NCBI GenBank assembly: GCA_946185535.1 | Contig: CAMHJX010000003.1 | Span: 108,305 to 172,304 of the forward strand | Direction: 5' to 3' | Length of the DNA stretch: 64,000 nucleotides | DNA from: an uncultured Bacteroidales bacterium | Lineage (GTDB): Bacteria; Bacteroidota; Bacteroidia; Bacteroidales; F082 | Shown here: positions 42,528 through 50,684 of the stretch, in pieces | Position numbering within the stretch: position 1 is the stretch's first letter | How the letters are laid out: each line of letters opens with the position of its first letter | The notes under the pieces: generated by a model | The model's input: only the letters and a program-made list of their open reading frames with translations | Databases searched by the model: none | Told to the model about the DNA's origin: nothing | Program-made: the position numbers and the translations under genes

Positions 42528-44876
42528 ATGAAAACACTGAAATTGATAACGCTTACCGCTGCACTGCTGATGACGGTTTCGGCATTAGCTCAAAACCAAA
42601 ACTTAGTTGGCTACATCACCGATGAAAAAGGTGATCCTATGCCTTTCGTGAATGTGATGCTGCTTTCGCTTCCCGACTCGACTTTCGTGCAAGGAACGGT
42701 GACCGATGAACAAGGTTCATTCCTCTTGCCGACCGACAAAAAAGACGGCCTGCTGAAAGTGTCATGCGTGGGCTACCAAACCCAGTATATAAGGCCCACA
42801 AACGGCCTGACCATCCAGATGATGATGGATGCTCAACTCCTTGGCGAAGTGGTTGTGAAGAGCCAGTTGCCACAAACGCGGCTGACAGGTAACTCGATGA
42901 TTACCACCATCCAAGGCTCGGTGCTTGAGGATTCGGGGACTGCACAAGAGATGCTGACCAAAGTGCCAGGAATGACGGGCAGCGAGGATGGCCTTGAGGT
43001 CTTGGGCAAAGGCTCACCGATTATCTATATCAACGGGCGGCTGATGCGCGACGACAGCGAACTGCGCCGCCTGCGCAGCGACGACATCCGTGATGTGGAA
43101 GTCATCAACAACCCGGGAGCGCAATATGATGCCACGGTGAGGGCGGTGGTCCGCATCCGTACCAAAAAACAACAAGGCGATGGCCTCAGCCTCGACCTGA
43201 ACTTGACCGACGACCAAGACTTACAGTACGGCTTCAACACACCACGCGGGAAACTCGGCTTGAACTACCGTAAAAACGGTGTCGATGTGTTCGGCTCGGT
43301 GTATTACAGACACACGGACTACCGCCAATACAGCAGTTTGGAGGAAATCGCCAACACCACCAAAGTGTTCCGTCAGGGAGGTCCCTACACCATGACTTGG
43401 AAGAACGACCAACTCGTTTATACCGCTGGCGCCAACTGGCAAGTCTCCGACAATCATTCCTTGGGCATCCGCGCCGACCTGACGCATTATCTCGGCGGCG
43501 AGAATAAGGTCATCTATGATGAGAATGTCTTTGAAAACGATGTCTTCCTCGACCATCTCTACAGCGTGCAGACCAGCAAGGAAACCAAGCCGCTCGGTAT
43601 CCTCACCAACGCTTATTACAACGGCACAGCGGGCAAACTCGGCATCGACTTTAACATCGACTTCCTGAACACAGCGACCAACACCGACCGTGAAAATGTG
43701 GAGCAAAGCCTGATAGAAGATGACTTTGTCAGAAGCAGGTCGGGAGCGGAGAGCAGGCTCTATGCCTCCAAGTTGGTGCTTTCCTATCCCGTTTGGAAAG
43801 GCAGCATAGAGGCAGGCACGGAGATGACCTTCGCCAAGCGTCACAACACCTATTGGATTGACAAACAAACCATTGCCAACACCGATGCCGACATCACGGA
43901 AAACAATATCGCTGCCTTTGCGCAATATGCCTGCGATTTCGGGAAATGGGGTCAAACCAGTGTTGGAATGCGTTACGAACACACGCTTTTGGACTATAGG
44001 GATGTGACCAACAACGATTTCCTCTATCGTCCGCAGGACGAGTTCTTCCCGACGGCCTCCTATTCCGTTGCCTTGGGCAAGGTGGAGATGGGCCTGTCGT
44101 ATGGCATCAAGACCAACCGTCCGAGTTTCTTCGCGATGAACGACGCCGTCACCTACATCAGCCGCTATTCGATGCAGGCGGGCAACTCGCAACTGCTCAA
44201 CGAGCGTATTCAAGACCTTACGCTGAATGTGGGATACAAGTGGCTCGCGTTCACGGCTTCCTACGGACATTGCAAAAACCCCATCACGCAGTGGGCCTAC
44301 CTCACCGATGGCGATGCCGCACTCATCAAACACATCAACCTCGATAAACCTGTGAATACGATTGGTGCCTACATTTCGGCAACACCGAGAGCGGGTATTT
44401 GGTCGCTCAACGCCACCGCAGGCATGGAGAAGCAAGACCTTTGGCTCGACCTTGAAGACATCCATGTTCCAGAAGGTACACGCAGGGTCTATTTCGACAA
44501 GCCTGTCTTTACCTTCAACGCCTTCAACACATTCAGTTTCAAGCATGATTGGAAAATCGACATCAACTTCATGTTCCGCTCGCACGGCCATCAGTTGAAT
44601 TTCTACAACGATTACAACTACTTAAACCTTGGCGTTGTCGTGCAGAAGAGCTTCCTGAAGGACAAGTCGCTTACCATCCGTGCCGCCGTGCTCGACATCC
44701 TGCGACGCAGTGGCATGAACGAATACAGCGACATGGGCTACTACCAAATCCAGCAGAACAATGTTTTCTCGACGCACAAGTTCCAAGTGTCGTTATATTA
44801 TCGCCTGAATTCGACGCGCAGCAAATACAAAGGCACGGGCGCTGGTAAGGATGCGCAAGAAAGAATGAAATCATAG
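42528..44876 (+). CDS. TonB-dependent receptor, outer-membrane beta-barrel family type
   Basis: A 782-aa outer-membrane protein with signal peptide MKTLKLITLTAALLMTVSALAQ. A carboxypeptidase-regulatory-like domain follows (NLVGYITDEKGDPMPFVNVMLLSLPDSTFVQGTVTDEQGSF), then a plug-like segment (EMLTKVPGMTGSEDGLEVLGKGSPIIYINGRLMRDDSEL), then an outer-membrane beta-barrel family C-terminal domain. The TonB box is not obvious, as usual in this subgroup. Last gene of the CAT-YjdF operon, possibly an importer or signalling receptor for the inducing compound. Confidence 0.9.
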   Translation: MKTLKLITLTAALLMTVSALAQNQNLVGYITDEKGDPMPFVNVMLLSLPDSTFVQGTVTDEQGSFLLPTDKKDGLLKVSCVGYQTQYIRPTNGLTIQMMMDAQLLGEVVVKSQLPQTRLTGNSMITTIQGSVLEDSGTAQEMLTKVPGMTGSEDGLEVLGKGSPIIYINGRLMRDDSELRRLRSDDIRDVEVINNPGAQYDATVRAVVRIRTKKQQGDGLSLDLNLTDDQDLQYGFNTPRGKLGLNYRKNGVDVFGSVYYRHTDYRQYSSLEEIANTTKVFRQGGPYTMTWKNDQLVYTAGANWQVSDNHSLGIRADLTHYLGGENKVIYDENVFENDVFLDHLYSVQTSKETKPLGILTNAYYNGTAGKLGIDFNIDFLNTATNTDRENVEQSLIEDDFVRSRSGAESRLYASKLVLSYPVWKGSIEAGTEMTFAKRHNTYWIDKQTIANTDADITENNIAAFAQYACDFGKWGQTSVGMRYEHTLLDYRDVTNNDFLYRPQDEFFPTASYSVALGKVEMGLSYGIKTNRPSFFAMNDAVTYISRYSMQAGNSQLLNERIQDLTLNVGYKWLAFTASYGHCKNPITQWAYLTDGDAALIKHINLDKPVNTIGAYISATPRAGIWSLNATAGMEKQDLWLDLEDIHVPEGTRRVYFDKPVFTFNAFNTFSFKHDWKIDINFMFRSHGHQLNFYNDYNYLNLGVVVQKSFLKDKSLTIRAAVLDILRRSGMNEYSDMGYYQIQQNNVFSTHKFQVSLYYRLNSTRSKYKGTGAGKDAQERMKS

Positions 44877-44892
44877 GTCAGAGGACGGATTG

Positions 44893-45816
44893 TCACATTC
44901 CCAGTTTGGCTTTAAGCCTTTGTCGTGCCTTGGTGACTGAGGCAGGCGAGATACCCAAAAGAAGGGCTTGCTCGGTTACGGAAAACTGAAGTCGGGAAAG
45001 CATGATTAGGCGGACATCACCACGGGTGAGGTTGGGATGCTCCTCTCGAAGCGATTCGGGCGTGAGGGAGAAGCCGTTTCGGAACACGCGTTCCATTTCG
45101 ACCCATTCATTGTCCTGAATATAGCGGGGCGCGGCGTGAAGCTCTTGCAGCAGGTGGTTCTGGCCAGCAAGGGAATGGATCAAGAGATAGGATTCAACAT
45201 CGCCCTCGGGTCCAGTGCCTTCTTGGGGCATAAACGATTCGCGCTCATCGTTGCCGGCGCGAATGACCATCAGGAATGCCCTCACATTCTTGCCAAAGAT
45301 TTCGGACACTTGCGGGATGCTGAGTGCCGCACCACATTCCACGCAGGTATGGGCCAGCCCGATACCGACAAGCATCAGTTGATAATAGAGCATTTCGGCA
45401 TCTTTTCCCTGCAAACCGAAAGACTGGCTGATGGCGGCAATCGACTCCCGTTTGAAGCCCACTTGGGTGTCGATATAATCCTCGAAAGAGGCTGCCGAAA
45501 CCTTGTCGTCCATCACCAATTTGAAAAGTTGGGGTTCGTCAATGGCGAACCAAAGGAAGGCTAAGCCCATGCCTTTGAAAGGCGGATTCAAGGAAAAGCC
45601 TGCGCCTACTCGCTCCTTGAACAAACGGCGGGCTTCGGTGCGGACGGCTTCCAGAACACCTTCCATGGAGCCAAACTTAGAGAAAATGGCATTGACGCCA
45701 CAACCCAACGCCGAGGAAAGGTTTCGGGCTGTAAGTGCGGAAGTGCCGCCTTTTCTCACGATGTCAATAGCAGCAGCGAGTATTTTTTCTTTCGTTATGC
45801 TTGTCGGTCTTGCCAT
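44893..45816 (-). CDS. TetR-type regulator with extra C-terminal helix-turn-helix
   Basis: A 307-aa transcription factor. The N-terminal TetR HTH is ITKEKILAAAIDIVRKGGTSALTARNLSSALGCGVNAIFSKFGSME (residues 7-52), followed by the helical ligand domain. Unusually for TetR (about 200 aa) there is a C-terminal extension ending in SVTEQALLLGISPASVTKARQRLKAKLGM, itself HTH-like. It converges on the TonB receptor and is divergent from the GIN lipoprotein gene. Its leader contains AACGGAACGG near TTATAATCCG, resembling the AACGGATAAT core of blocks P1 and P2, so it is the likely controller of both promoters (inference). Confidence 0.85.
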   Translation of the reverse strand: MARPTSITKEKILAAAIDIVRKGGTSALTARNLSSALGCGVNAIFSKFGSMEGVLEAVRTEARRLFKERVGAGFSLNPPFKGMGLAFLWFAIDEPQLFKLVMDDKVSAASFEDYIDTQVGFKRESIAAISQSFGLQGKDAEMLYYQLMLVGIGLAHTCVECGAALSIPQVSEIFGKNVRAFLMVIRAGNDERESFMPQEGTGPEGDVESYLLIHSLAGQNHLLQELHAAPRYIQDNEWVEMERVFRNGFSLTPESLREEHPNLTRGDVRLIMLSRLQFSVTEQALLLGISPASVTKARQRLKAKLGM

Positions 45817-45904
45817 AATAAAACAACCGTTCCGTTATAATCCGATGCAAAAGTAAGGAAATCACATACAATTCCAATGTTATTTAGGCACAAAATGTCG
45901 CAAA

Positions 45905-45968
45905 GTCCATAAAAATGTCCATATATGGTTTTAATTTCAAAACGGATAATAAAGTATTTTTGCAGCCG
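45905..45968 (+). promoter_or_regulatory. Promoter/operator block P2 of the GIN lipoprotein gene
   Basis: Counterpart of P1. It contains GTCCATA, ATGTCCATATATGG (with the palindrome CCATATATGG), AACGGATAAT and the -7 element TATTTTTG at 45955-45962. The opposing tetR promoter is marked by minus-strand TACTTTTG at 45848-45855. Confidence 0.75.
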
Positions 45969-46038
45969 TTTAGGTATGAACAAGTAGAATCGTATTAAAA
46001 CCGATGTCCCGATGGTATATAACAGCGGCCGTTTTATA

Positions 46039-46878
46039 ATGAAAAAATATCTTGCCATCCTCACAACCCTTGTTTCGTTTGCATTGGGCAGTTGCCAAAA
46101 GTTTGCTGGCGATCCCGTAACACAAGACTTCAACATCGAAGGTTCTTACACTGAACTCCAAGTAGAGGACGGTTTTGGGGTCACAGTGAGTGATGCGGCA
46201 ACCGCTATTACCATCACCGCTGGCGAAAACGTCATGCCGAAGGTCGTTGTGGAAAAAGTCAGTAACAAGTTGAGAATCCACCTCAAGCCCATGGCCAGCA
46301 GCTATGGTTCGGAGATGAAAGTGATACTGCCTTATAACGCCGATTTGACCAGCGTTGAGCTTTCGGGCGGCTCGGAGTTCCATTCGGAATATGCTCTTGA
46401 TGGTGAAAAGATTGAAGTGGATTTGTCGGGAGGTTCGGAATTCTATTGCAACCTTTATGCTGACGAGGTTGATGTTGACATGTCGGGTGGTTCGGAATTT
46501 ATCGGCGACGTTGAGGCTGATGAGATCGATATGGATTTGTCGGGTGCTTCCAAAACCGAAGGCTATGTGGCGGCGAGAGAGCTTGACATCGAATTGAGCG
46601 GTGGCTCCGAAGCCACTCTTGAAGGCAAAGTCAACAAGCTTGAAGTCAATTTGTCGGGTGGCAGTAACATCATGAAAAAGGTGGTTGGGAGCAGATATGC
46701 TCTGGTTTGCGACCAATGCGAAGGTGAAATGTCGGGCGGGAGCGACGCCTATATCCACTGCGACGGCAGCATCAAAGTCAACCTTTCGGGTGGCAGCGAA
46801 TTGCACTATACGGGCAATGCCGCCACTTCGGGCTGCACCTCTTCTGGCGGTTCGAATGTCTGTCATGATACGCTATGA
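46039..46878 (+). CDS. Head GIN domain (DUF2807) lipoprotein with SGGSE repeats
   Basis: A 279-aa lipoprotein (MKKYLAILTTLVSFALGSC, lipidated Cys at 19). The DUF2807 beta-solenoid is unusually regular: LSGGSEF, DLSGGSEF, DMSGGSEF, DLSGASK, ELSGGSEA, NLSGGSN, EMSGGSD and NLSGGSEL recur about every 20 residues from residue 110 onward. Such proteins sit on the cell surface or periplasmic face; role unknown. Start 46039 is preferred because it gives the signal. The promoter is P2, shared in pattern with the CAT operon. It overlaps the DUF3795 gene by 4 bp. Confidence 0.88.
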   Translation: MKKYLAILTTLVSFALGSCQKFAGDPVTQDFNIEGSYTELQVEDGFGVTVSDAATAITITAGENVMPKVVVEKVSNKLRIHLKPMASSYGSEMKVILPYNADLTSVELSGGSEFHSEYALDGEKIEVDLSGGSEFYCNLYADEVDVDMSGGSEFIGDVEADEIDMDLSGASKTEGYVAARELDIELSGGSEATLEGKVNKLEVNLSGGSNIMKKVVGSRYALVCDQCEGEMSGGSDAYIHCDGSIKVNLSGGSELHYTGNAATSGCTSSGGSNVCHDTL

Positions 46879-47216
46879 GCAAAATGATTGCCTTTTGCGG
46901 CCTCGACTGTGAACAGTGCGATGCCTTCATCGCCACAAAGAACAACAACCAAGCCTTGCGAGAGAAAACCGCATGGCTTTGGTCTGAATTGAACAACGCC
47001 ACCATACTTCCCGAGCATATCAATTGCGAGGGTTGCCGCGTCAATGGACGAAAGACGGTTTACTGCGAAAGCCTATGTGCCATCCACCAATGTGCGCTGA
47101 AAAAAGGCGTTACAACTTGCGGCGACTGCCCAGAAATGGAGCAATGCCCGACGGTGGGAGCAGTTTTTGCCCATAATCCTCAAGCACGGAAGAATTTAAT
47201 AGAGAAGAAAGGGTAA
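46875..47216 (+). CDS. DUF3795 domain-containing Cys-rich protein
   Basis: A 113-aa cytosolic protein with the DUF3795 Cys pattern: IAFCGLDCEQCDAFIAT at the N-terminus, INCEGCRVNG in the middle and CAIHQCALKKGVTTCGDCPEMEQCP near the end. Eleven cysteines suggest metal binding. Function unknown. Coupled to the GIN lipoprotein gene by an ATGA overlap; the nuclease gene follows after 5 bp but differs in base composition. Confidence 0.88.
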   Translation: MSKMIAFCGLDCEQCDAFIATKNNNQALREKTAWLWSELNNATILPEHINCEGCRVNGRKTVYCESLCAIHQCALKKGVTTCGDCPEMEQCPTVGAVFAHNPQARKNLIEKKG

Positions 47217-47221
47217 TTTTT

Positions 47222-48421
47222 ATGGCAGAAATAAACGATTCTCTATTAAAGGTAGCAAAAGAATTAAATGAGCTTTATTCATTCAAAAAAGCGGCTCTAC
47301 CGTATTCGTTAAATGTTATCAGTGAGCTTCATGCTGATGAGAATGCAAATTCACGCATATTGCGCGGATTGTTACAATATTCGTATAATGGTCGTTTCCC
47401 CATTTTGCAGTCTTTTTTTGAACTTATTGATTCATTGGGTGATTGTGAAGTTGAATTAGCTATCAAAAATCCAGAATTAACCAACGAAGAAAATAGGATA
47501 GATTTGCTAATAAAAGAAAAAGGGGCTTATGCCATAATCATTGAGAATAAAATTTGGAATGCATATGATCAAGAAACTCAAATAGAAAGGTATATAGACT
47601 ATGTTGATAGTTTAGGTATTCCCAAACGAAAAATCTTCGTTGTTTATCTGACCCGTGATGGCAATAAAAAGATTTCCGACAATAGTTTAACCGCCAAGGC
47701 AAAAAAGTATCTTGGATGCTCAAATATGAACAATGGCCGGTTTATTTGTATGAATTTTAAGGATGACATTATGCCTTGGCTAGATACACTTGTCGGTATG
47801 AAGGAAATACAGAAAGAACCTTTATTATCATCGGCAATAATCCAATACGGTGATTATTTGGGAAAAACCTTTGATGCACGAAAGGAAGATATTGAAATCG
47901 AAAATGAATTAGAAAAAAAACTTATGGAAAAGCTCCAAATTGAAAACTTTCAAGAACTTCTTCAAGTAAGGGAAGATGTAGATAGACTATACGATATTGT
48001 TACTTCGAGAACTAATGGTTGGATAAATTGTTTATGTGAGAAAAAGATATGTAAAGCAATTAAAAGAAAGGGGTATTCTATAATATATTCCGATTTTGGT
48101 TATGGTAAATTCCGTCTTGAAGTTGGTATTCCTGAATGGAAAAAGAGTAGCTGGGCAATACAAACTGGGAAAAACTCTATTCTATGGTCAGGCATTTGGA
48201 ATAATCCGGAAAATAAGGTCGCAAAGAAATATAAAAGTCTGTTAAATAATGTTTATGAAAAATATGATGTTGAGGGTTGGATTGGATGGAATCGGCATAA
48301 AGAATACAAATTGAACGATGCTTTTTGGATTAGTTTTGAAGCTCATCCCACGAAGTTTGTCAACTTTATTATCAATGAAATAGAAAGAGTTGTAGAAGCT
48401 ACAAAGGATATGAAACTATAG
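47222..48421 (+). CDS. PD-(D/E)XK nuclease superfamily protein (PDDEXK_4 type)
   Basis: A 399-aa predicted nuclease. The catalytic pattern is RIDLLIKEKGAYAIIIENKIWNAYDQETQIERYIDYV: Asp at about 91 and E-x-K at about 105-107, with the trailing Q...Q...Y. The N-terminal LNVISELHADENANSRILRGLLQY is the usual start of this family. The remainder is helical and then alpha/beta, probably a target-binding region. AT-rich codon use unlike its neighbours suggests horizontal acquisition; families like this are frequent in defence loci, but no partner gene is apparent. Confidence 0.85.
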   Translation: MAEINDSLLKVAKELNELYSFKKAALPYSLNVISELHADENANSRILRGLLQYSYNGRFPILQSFFELIDSLGDCEVELAIKNPELTNEENRIDLLIKEKGAYAIIIENKIWNAYDQETQIERYIDYVDSLGIPKRKIFVVYLTRDGNKKISDNSLTAKAKKYLGCSNMNNGRFICMNFKDDIMPWLDTLVGMKEIQKEPLLSSAIIQYGDYLGKTFDARKEDIEIENELEKKLMEKLQIENFQELLQVREDVDRLYDIVTSRTNGWINCLCEKKICKAIKRKGYSIIYSDFGYGKFRLEVGIPEWKKSSWAIQTGKNSILWSGIWNNPENKVAKKYKSLLNNVYEKYDVEGWIGWNRHKEYKLNDAFWISFEAHPTKFVNFIINEIERVVEATKDMKL

Positions 48422-48458
48422 ATTTGTGTGCTTTTAAACTGAGTGAAAGAACTCTTTT

Positions 48459-48959
48459 ATGAAGCATTTGCCCGACATTATTACGATATTTAGGTTCATA
48501 GGAGCCATTAGCCTTCTGTTTTTCGATGTCGGAAGCATTGTCTTTTGGATCTTCTATTTCATATGTGGCCTCAGCGATATGGCAGATGGCTATCTCGCCC
48601 GAAAACTCGGATGTGAAAGCCAAGTAGGTGCATTGCTGGATAGTTTGGCTGATTTGGCCTTCGTGATATGCTGTTGCTTTAAATTGATACCTGTATTGGC
48701 ATTTCCAAAATGGTTGTGGATTTGGGGCGGAGTGATTGTCGCCATCAAGGTCATCAATCAAATCTCTGCGTTAGTGATGTACAAGAAATGCATCTTTCCT
48801 CACACCATTGCAAATAAAGTAACGGGGGTTCTGCTTTTTGTTGGAGTTCCTTTGACGGTCTTTTTGGAATCGTTTGTTCCGATGATTATTATAGCCGCTG
48901 TCGCAACATTTGCTGCTGTTCAGGAGGGGCATTTCATTAGGACGGAAAAGGGGCACTAA
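48459..48959 (+). CDS. CDP-alcohol phosphatidyltransferase family protein
   Basis: A 166-aa membrane enzyme of phospholipid synthesis. The complete CDP-alcohol phosphotransferase motif is visible: DMADGYLARKLGCESQVGALLDSLAD (family DG-xx-AR-x8-G-xxx-D-xxx-D), at residues about 40-65. Four to five hydrophobic segments surround it. The alcohol acceptor cannot be told. Small size fits PgsA/PssA-like members. It converges with the HUH fusion gene with a 4-bp overlap. Confidence 0.88.
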   Translation: MKHLPDIITIFRFIGAISLLFFDVGSIVFWIFYFICGLSDMADGYLARKLGCESQVGALLDSLADLAFVICCCFKLIPVLAFPKWLWIWGGVIVAIKVINQISALVMYKKCIFPHTIANKVTGVLLFVGVPLTVFLESFVPMIIIAAVATFAAVQEGHFIRTEKGH

Positions 48960-50005
48960 TCATTCTCGCAAATTTGTCGTGCCAAATCGTTGAGCACGAG
49001 GCATTGGCTTCTGCTGATGGTTATCTGTTCGTTGTGGTGTTCCCATGGGGAAAGGATGAGTAGTTGACCTCGTGCGCATGCCTCCATGCGGGTTCCGCTT
49101 GGCTTGGCGAGTTCGGTGAGGCCGTTTTCCTGTAAGTAAATCAGAGGCAAGCCCTCGTTAAAGGCTGCCCTCATCACCGCTTTCTCACCAGGAGAGATAG
49201 CGGGAGAAACAAGCACTGCGCCTTGTCTGGCAGCTGTTAGGTATTCCTTTACTTTTGCTTGTATTTCTGCTTCAGTTAGGCGACGAGAGCATTGCACAAA
49301 TAAGCGGATAGGGCGGTTGAGCAGGAAACAGTTACCGATGGCAGAGAATGAAACTCCAGCAACAGTTAGGTTTCGTTGGACACGGAATAAATCGGGGTGC
49401 TCGCGTTTCATAAGCAAGCGGCGAGGGTTGTCGGACAAATAGCGGAGCCATGTTTCAAGTTGCCCTGCTCGTAACAGGAGCTTGTCATTGTAGCCACGAG
49501 CAAAGAGCATTCCGTGGGTGCGGTCTTCGCCTCGTCTGTCTTTGTGGGGCGCGGGTTGGGTTTGTTGCGTTGGCAACGACGGGACAGAAGGCAAACCCAA
49601 CACCAACTCGCGGTAATGCTTGTTGCAGCTCTGCTTAAACCCACGCAGCGCCATGCCAAGCGGTTTTTCCATCCTATCTCTGACAAAAAGGATGCCGTGC
49701 AAATGGTCGGGCATCATTTGTAGTGCGATGACCTCCACTTCGGGATGGTGCAATGGTGCCGCCCACCACTCGTCTGCAACGCGTTGGCCTAACGCTGAAA
49801 GCTCAATGTGCGGCTCTTCAGGGCTGCCTTCAAGAGCTTCGCTTTTACCTACAACATGCCCAAATAGAGCACGACGCCCCTCCGTGACCATCGTGATCAT
49901 GTAGATTTGGCGGCCTGTATAGTCATGCCCAACACAACGGCGAAGCATGGAAGGTTTTTTTTCGCCAGCAAAGGCTTTCTGTGCTTCGTAGGTTTCTTTT
50001 TTCAT
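48956..50005 (-). CDS. Y1 (HUH) transposase-like protein with C-terminal DprA/SLOG-like region
   Basis: A 349-aa protein. Residues about 25-200 are a REP-associated-type Y1 transposase domain: the HUH motif is MMPDHLHGILF (H101, H103), and the candidate catalytic Tyr is Y189 in LRYLSDNPRRLL. The C-terminal part (about 225-330) has RLFVQCSRRLTEAE, GAVLVSPAISPGEKAVMRAAFNEGLPLIYL and MEACARGQLLILSPW, which resembles a Rossmann DprA/SLOG-type domain. It lacks transposon ends that I can see. Likely a domesticated or RAYT-type HUH nuclease rather than a mobile element. The fold of the second domain is inferred. Confidence 0.7.
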   Translation of the reverse strand: MKKETYEAQKAFAGEKKPSMLRRCVGHDYTGRQIYMITMVTEGRRALFGHVVGKSEALEGSPEEPHIELSALGQRVADEWWAAPLHHPEVEVIALQMMPDHLHGILFVRDRMEKPLGMALRGFKQSCNKHYRELVLGLPSVPSLPTQQTQPAPHKDRRGEDRTHGMLFARGYNDKLLLRAGQLETWLRYLSDNPRRLLMKREHPDLFRVQRNLTVAGVSFSAIGNCFLLNRPIRLFVQCSRRLTEAEIQAKVKEYLTAARQGAVLVSPAISPGEKAVMRAAFNEGLPLIYLQENGLTELAKPSGTRMEACARGQLLILSPWEHHNEQITISRSQCLVLNDLARQICEND

Positions 50006-50117
50006 GCAGCAGCTTCTTGTTTTTACACTGCAAAGATAGAATTCTTTCTACAATTATTCCAAAAACTTGCGGAAACGAGGCTTATGCTGTATTTTTGCAG
50101 CGTATAAAACGTTTGCA

Positions 50118-50636
50118 ATGGAAACTGAAAGAATCCTACTCCGCCCCTGGCGCGATGATGACGCAGCTGCACTTTTCAAATATGCTTCCGACCCTGATGT
50201 CGGTCCTCGTGCCGGCTGGCCTCCGCATAAGAGTGTGGAAGAGAGCCTGGAGATTATCCACACTGTGTTTCATAACGATACCAATTGGGCTATTGAACTC
50301 AAGGCGACAGGTGAGGCCATCGGCGCAATAGGCTATTTGCCTGCGCCTGAAAGCAATCTCCCAGCCCGCGAAGGTGAGCCTCTAATCGGTTACTGGGTCG
50401 GCAAACCCTACTGGAACCAAGGCATTTGCACGGAAGCGCTTGAATTAATGCTTGACCATATCCGTAAGACAACCGACATCAAATCACTGATCAGCAGTCA
50501 TTACTTTGATAATCCTGCTTCAGGAAAGGTGATGGAAAAGTGTGGTTTCGAACCTACTGGTGAGACCTGCATCGACGAGAAACTGACAGGCACGACAAAA
50601 CCAACACGAGTGATGAGGCTGGAAATCTGTAGATAG
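50118..50636 (+). CDS. GNAT acetyltransferase (RimJ/RimL-like)
   Basis: A 172-aa acetyltransferase, from ATG 50118 (METERILLRPWRDDDAAALFKYASDPDVGP), typical of the RimJ/RimL/SpeG-like group. The acetyl-CoA region is IGYWVGKPYWNQGICTEALELMLDHI, and the C-terminal FDNPASGKVMEKCGFEPTGE is also diagnostic. The -7 element TATTTTTG lies at 50090-50097. Substrate (ribosomal protein N-terminus or small amine) not determinable. Confidence 0.9.
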   Translation: METERILLRPWRDDDAAALFKYASDPDVGPRAGWPPHKSVEESLEIIHTVFHNDTNWAIELKATGEAIGAIGYLPAPESNLPAREGEPLIGYWVGKPYWNQGICTEALELMLDHIRKTTDIKSLISSHYFDNPASGKVMEKCGFEPTGETCIDEKLTGTTKPTRVMRLEICR

Positions 50637-50647
50637 AAGAAAAAGTG

Positions 50648-50655
50648 TATCTTTG
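50648..50655 (+). promoter_or_regulatory. -7 element of the T9SS esterase gene
   Basis: TATCTTTG directly follows AAAAGTG and precedes the ATG at 50685 by 29 bp. Confidence 0.55.
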
Positions 50656-50684
50656 CCCAAAATAATCTAACAACTCTTATCACT

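Noticed and set aside
43221-44591. 456-aa open frame on the minus strand
   Set aside because: It is antisense to the TonB receptor gene and has no recognisable domain; the plus-strand frame has clear family motifs and a signal peptide.
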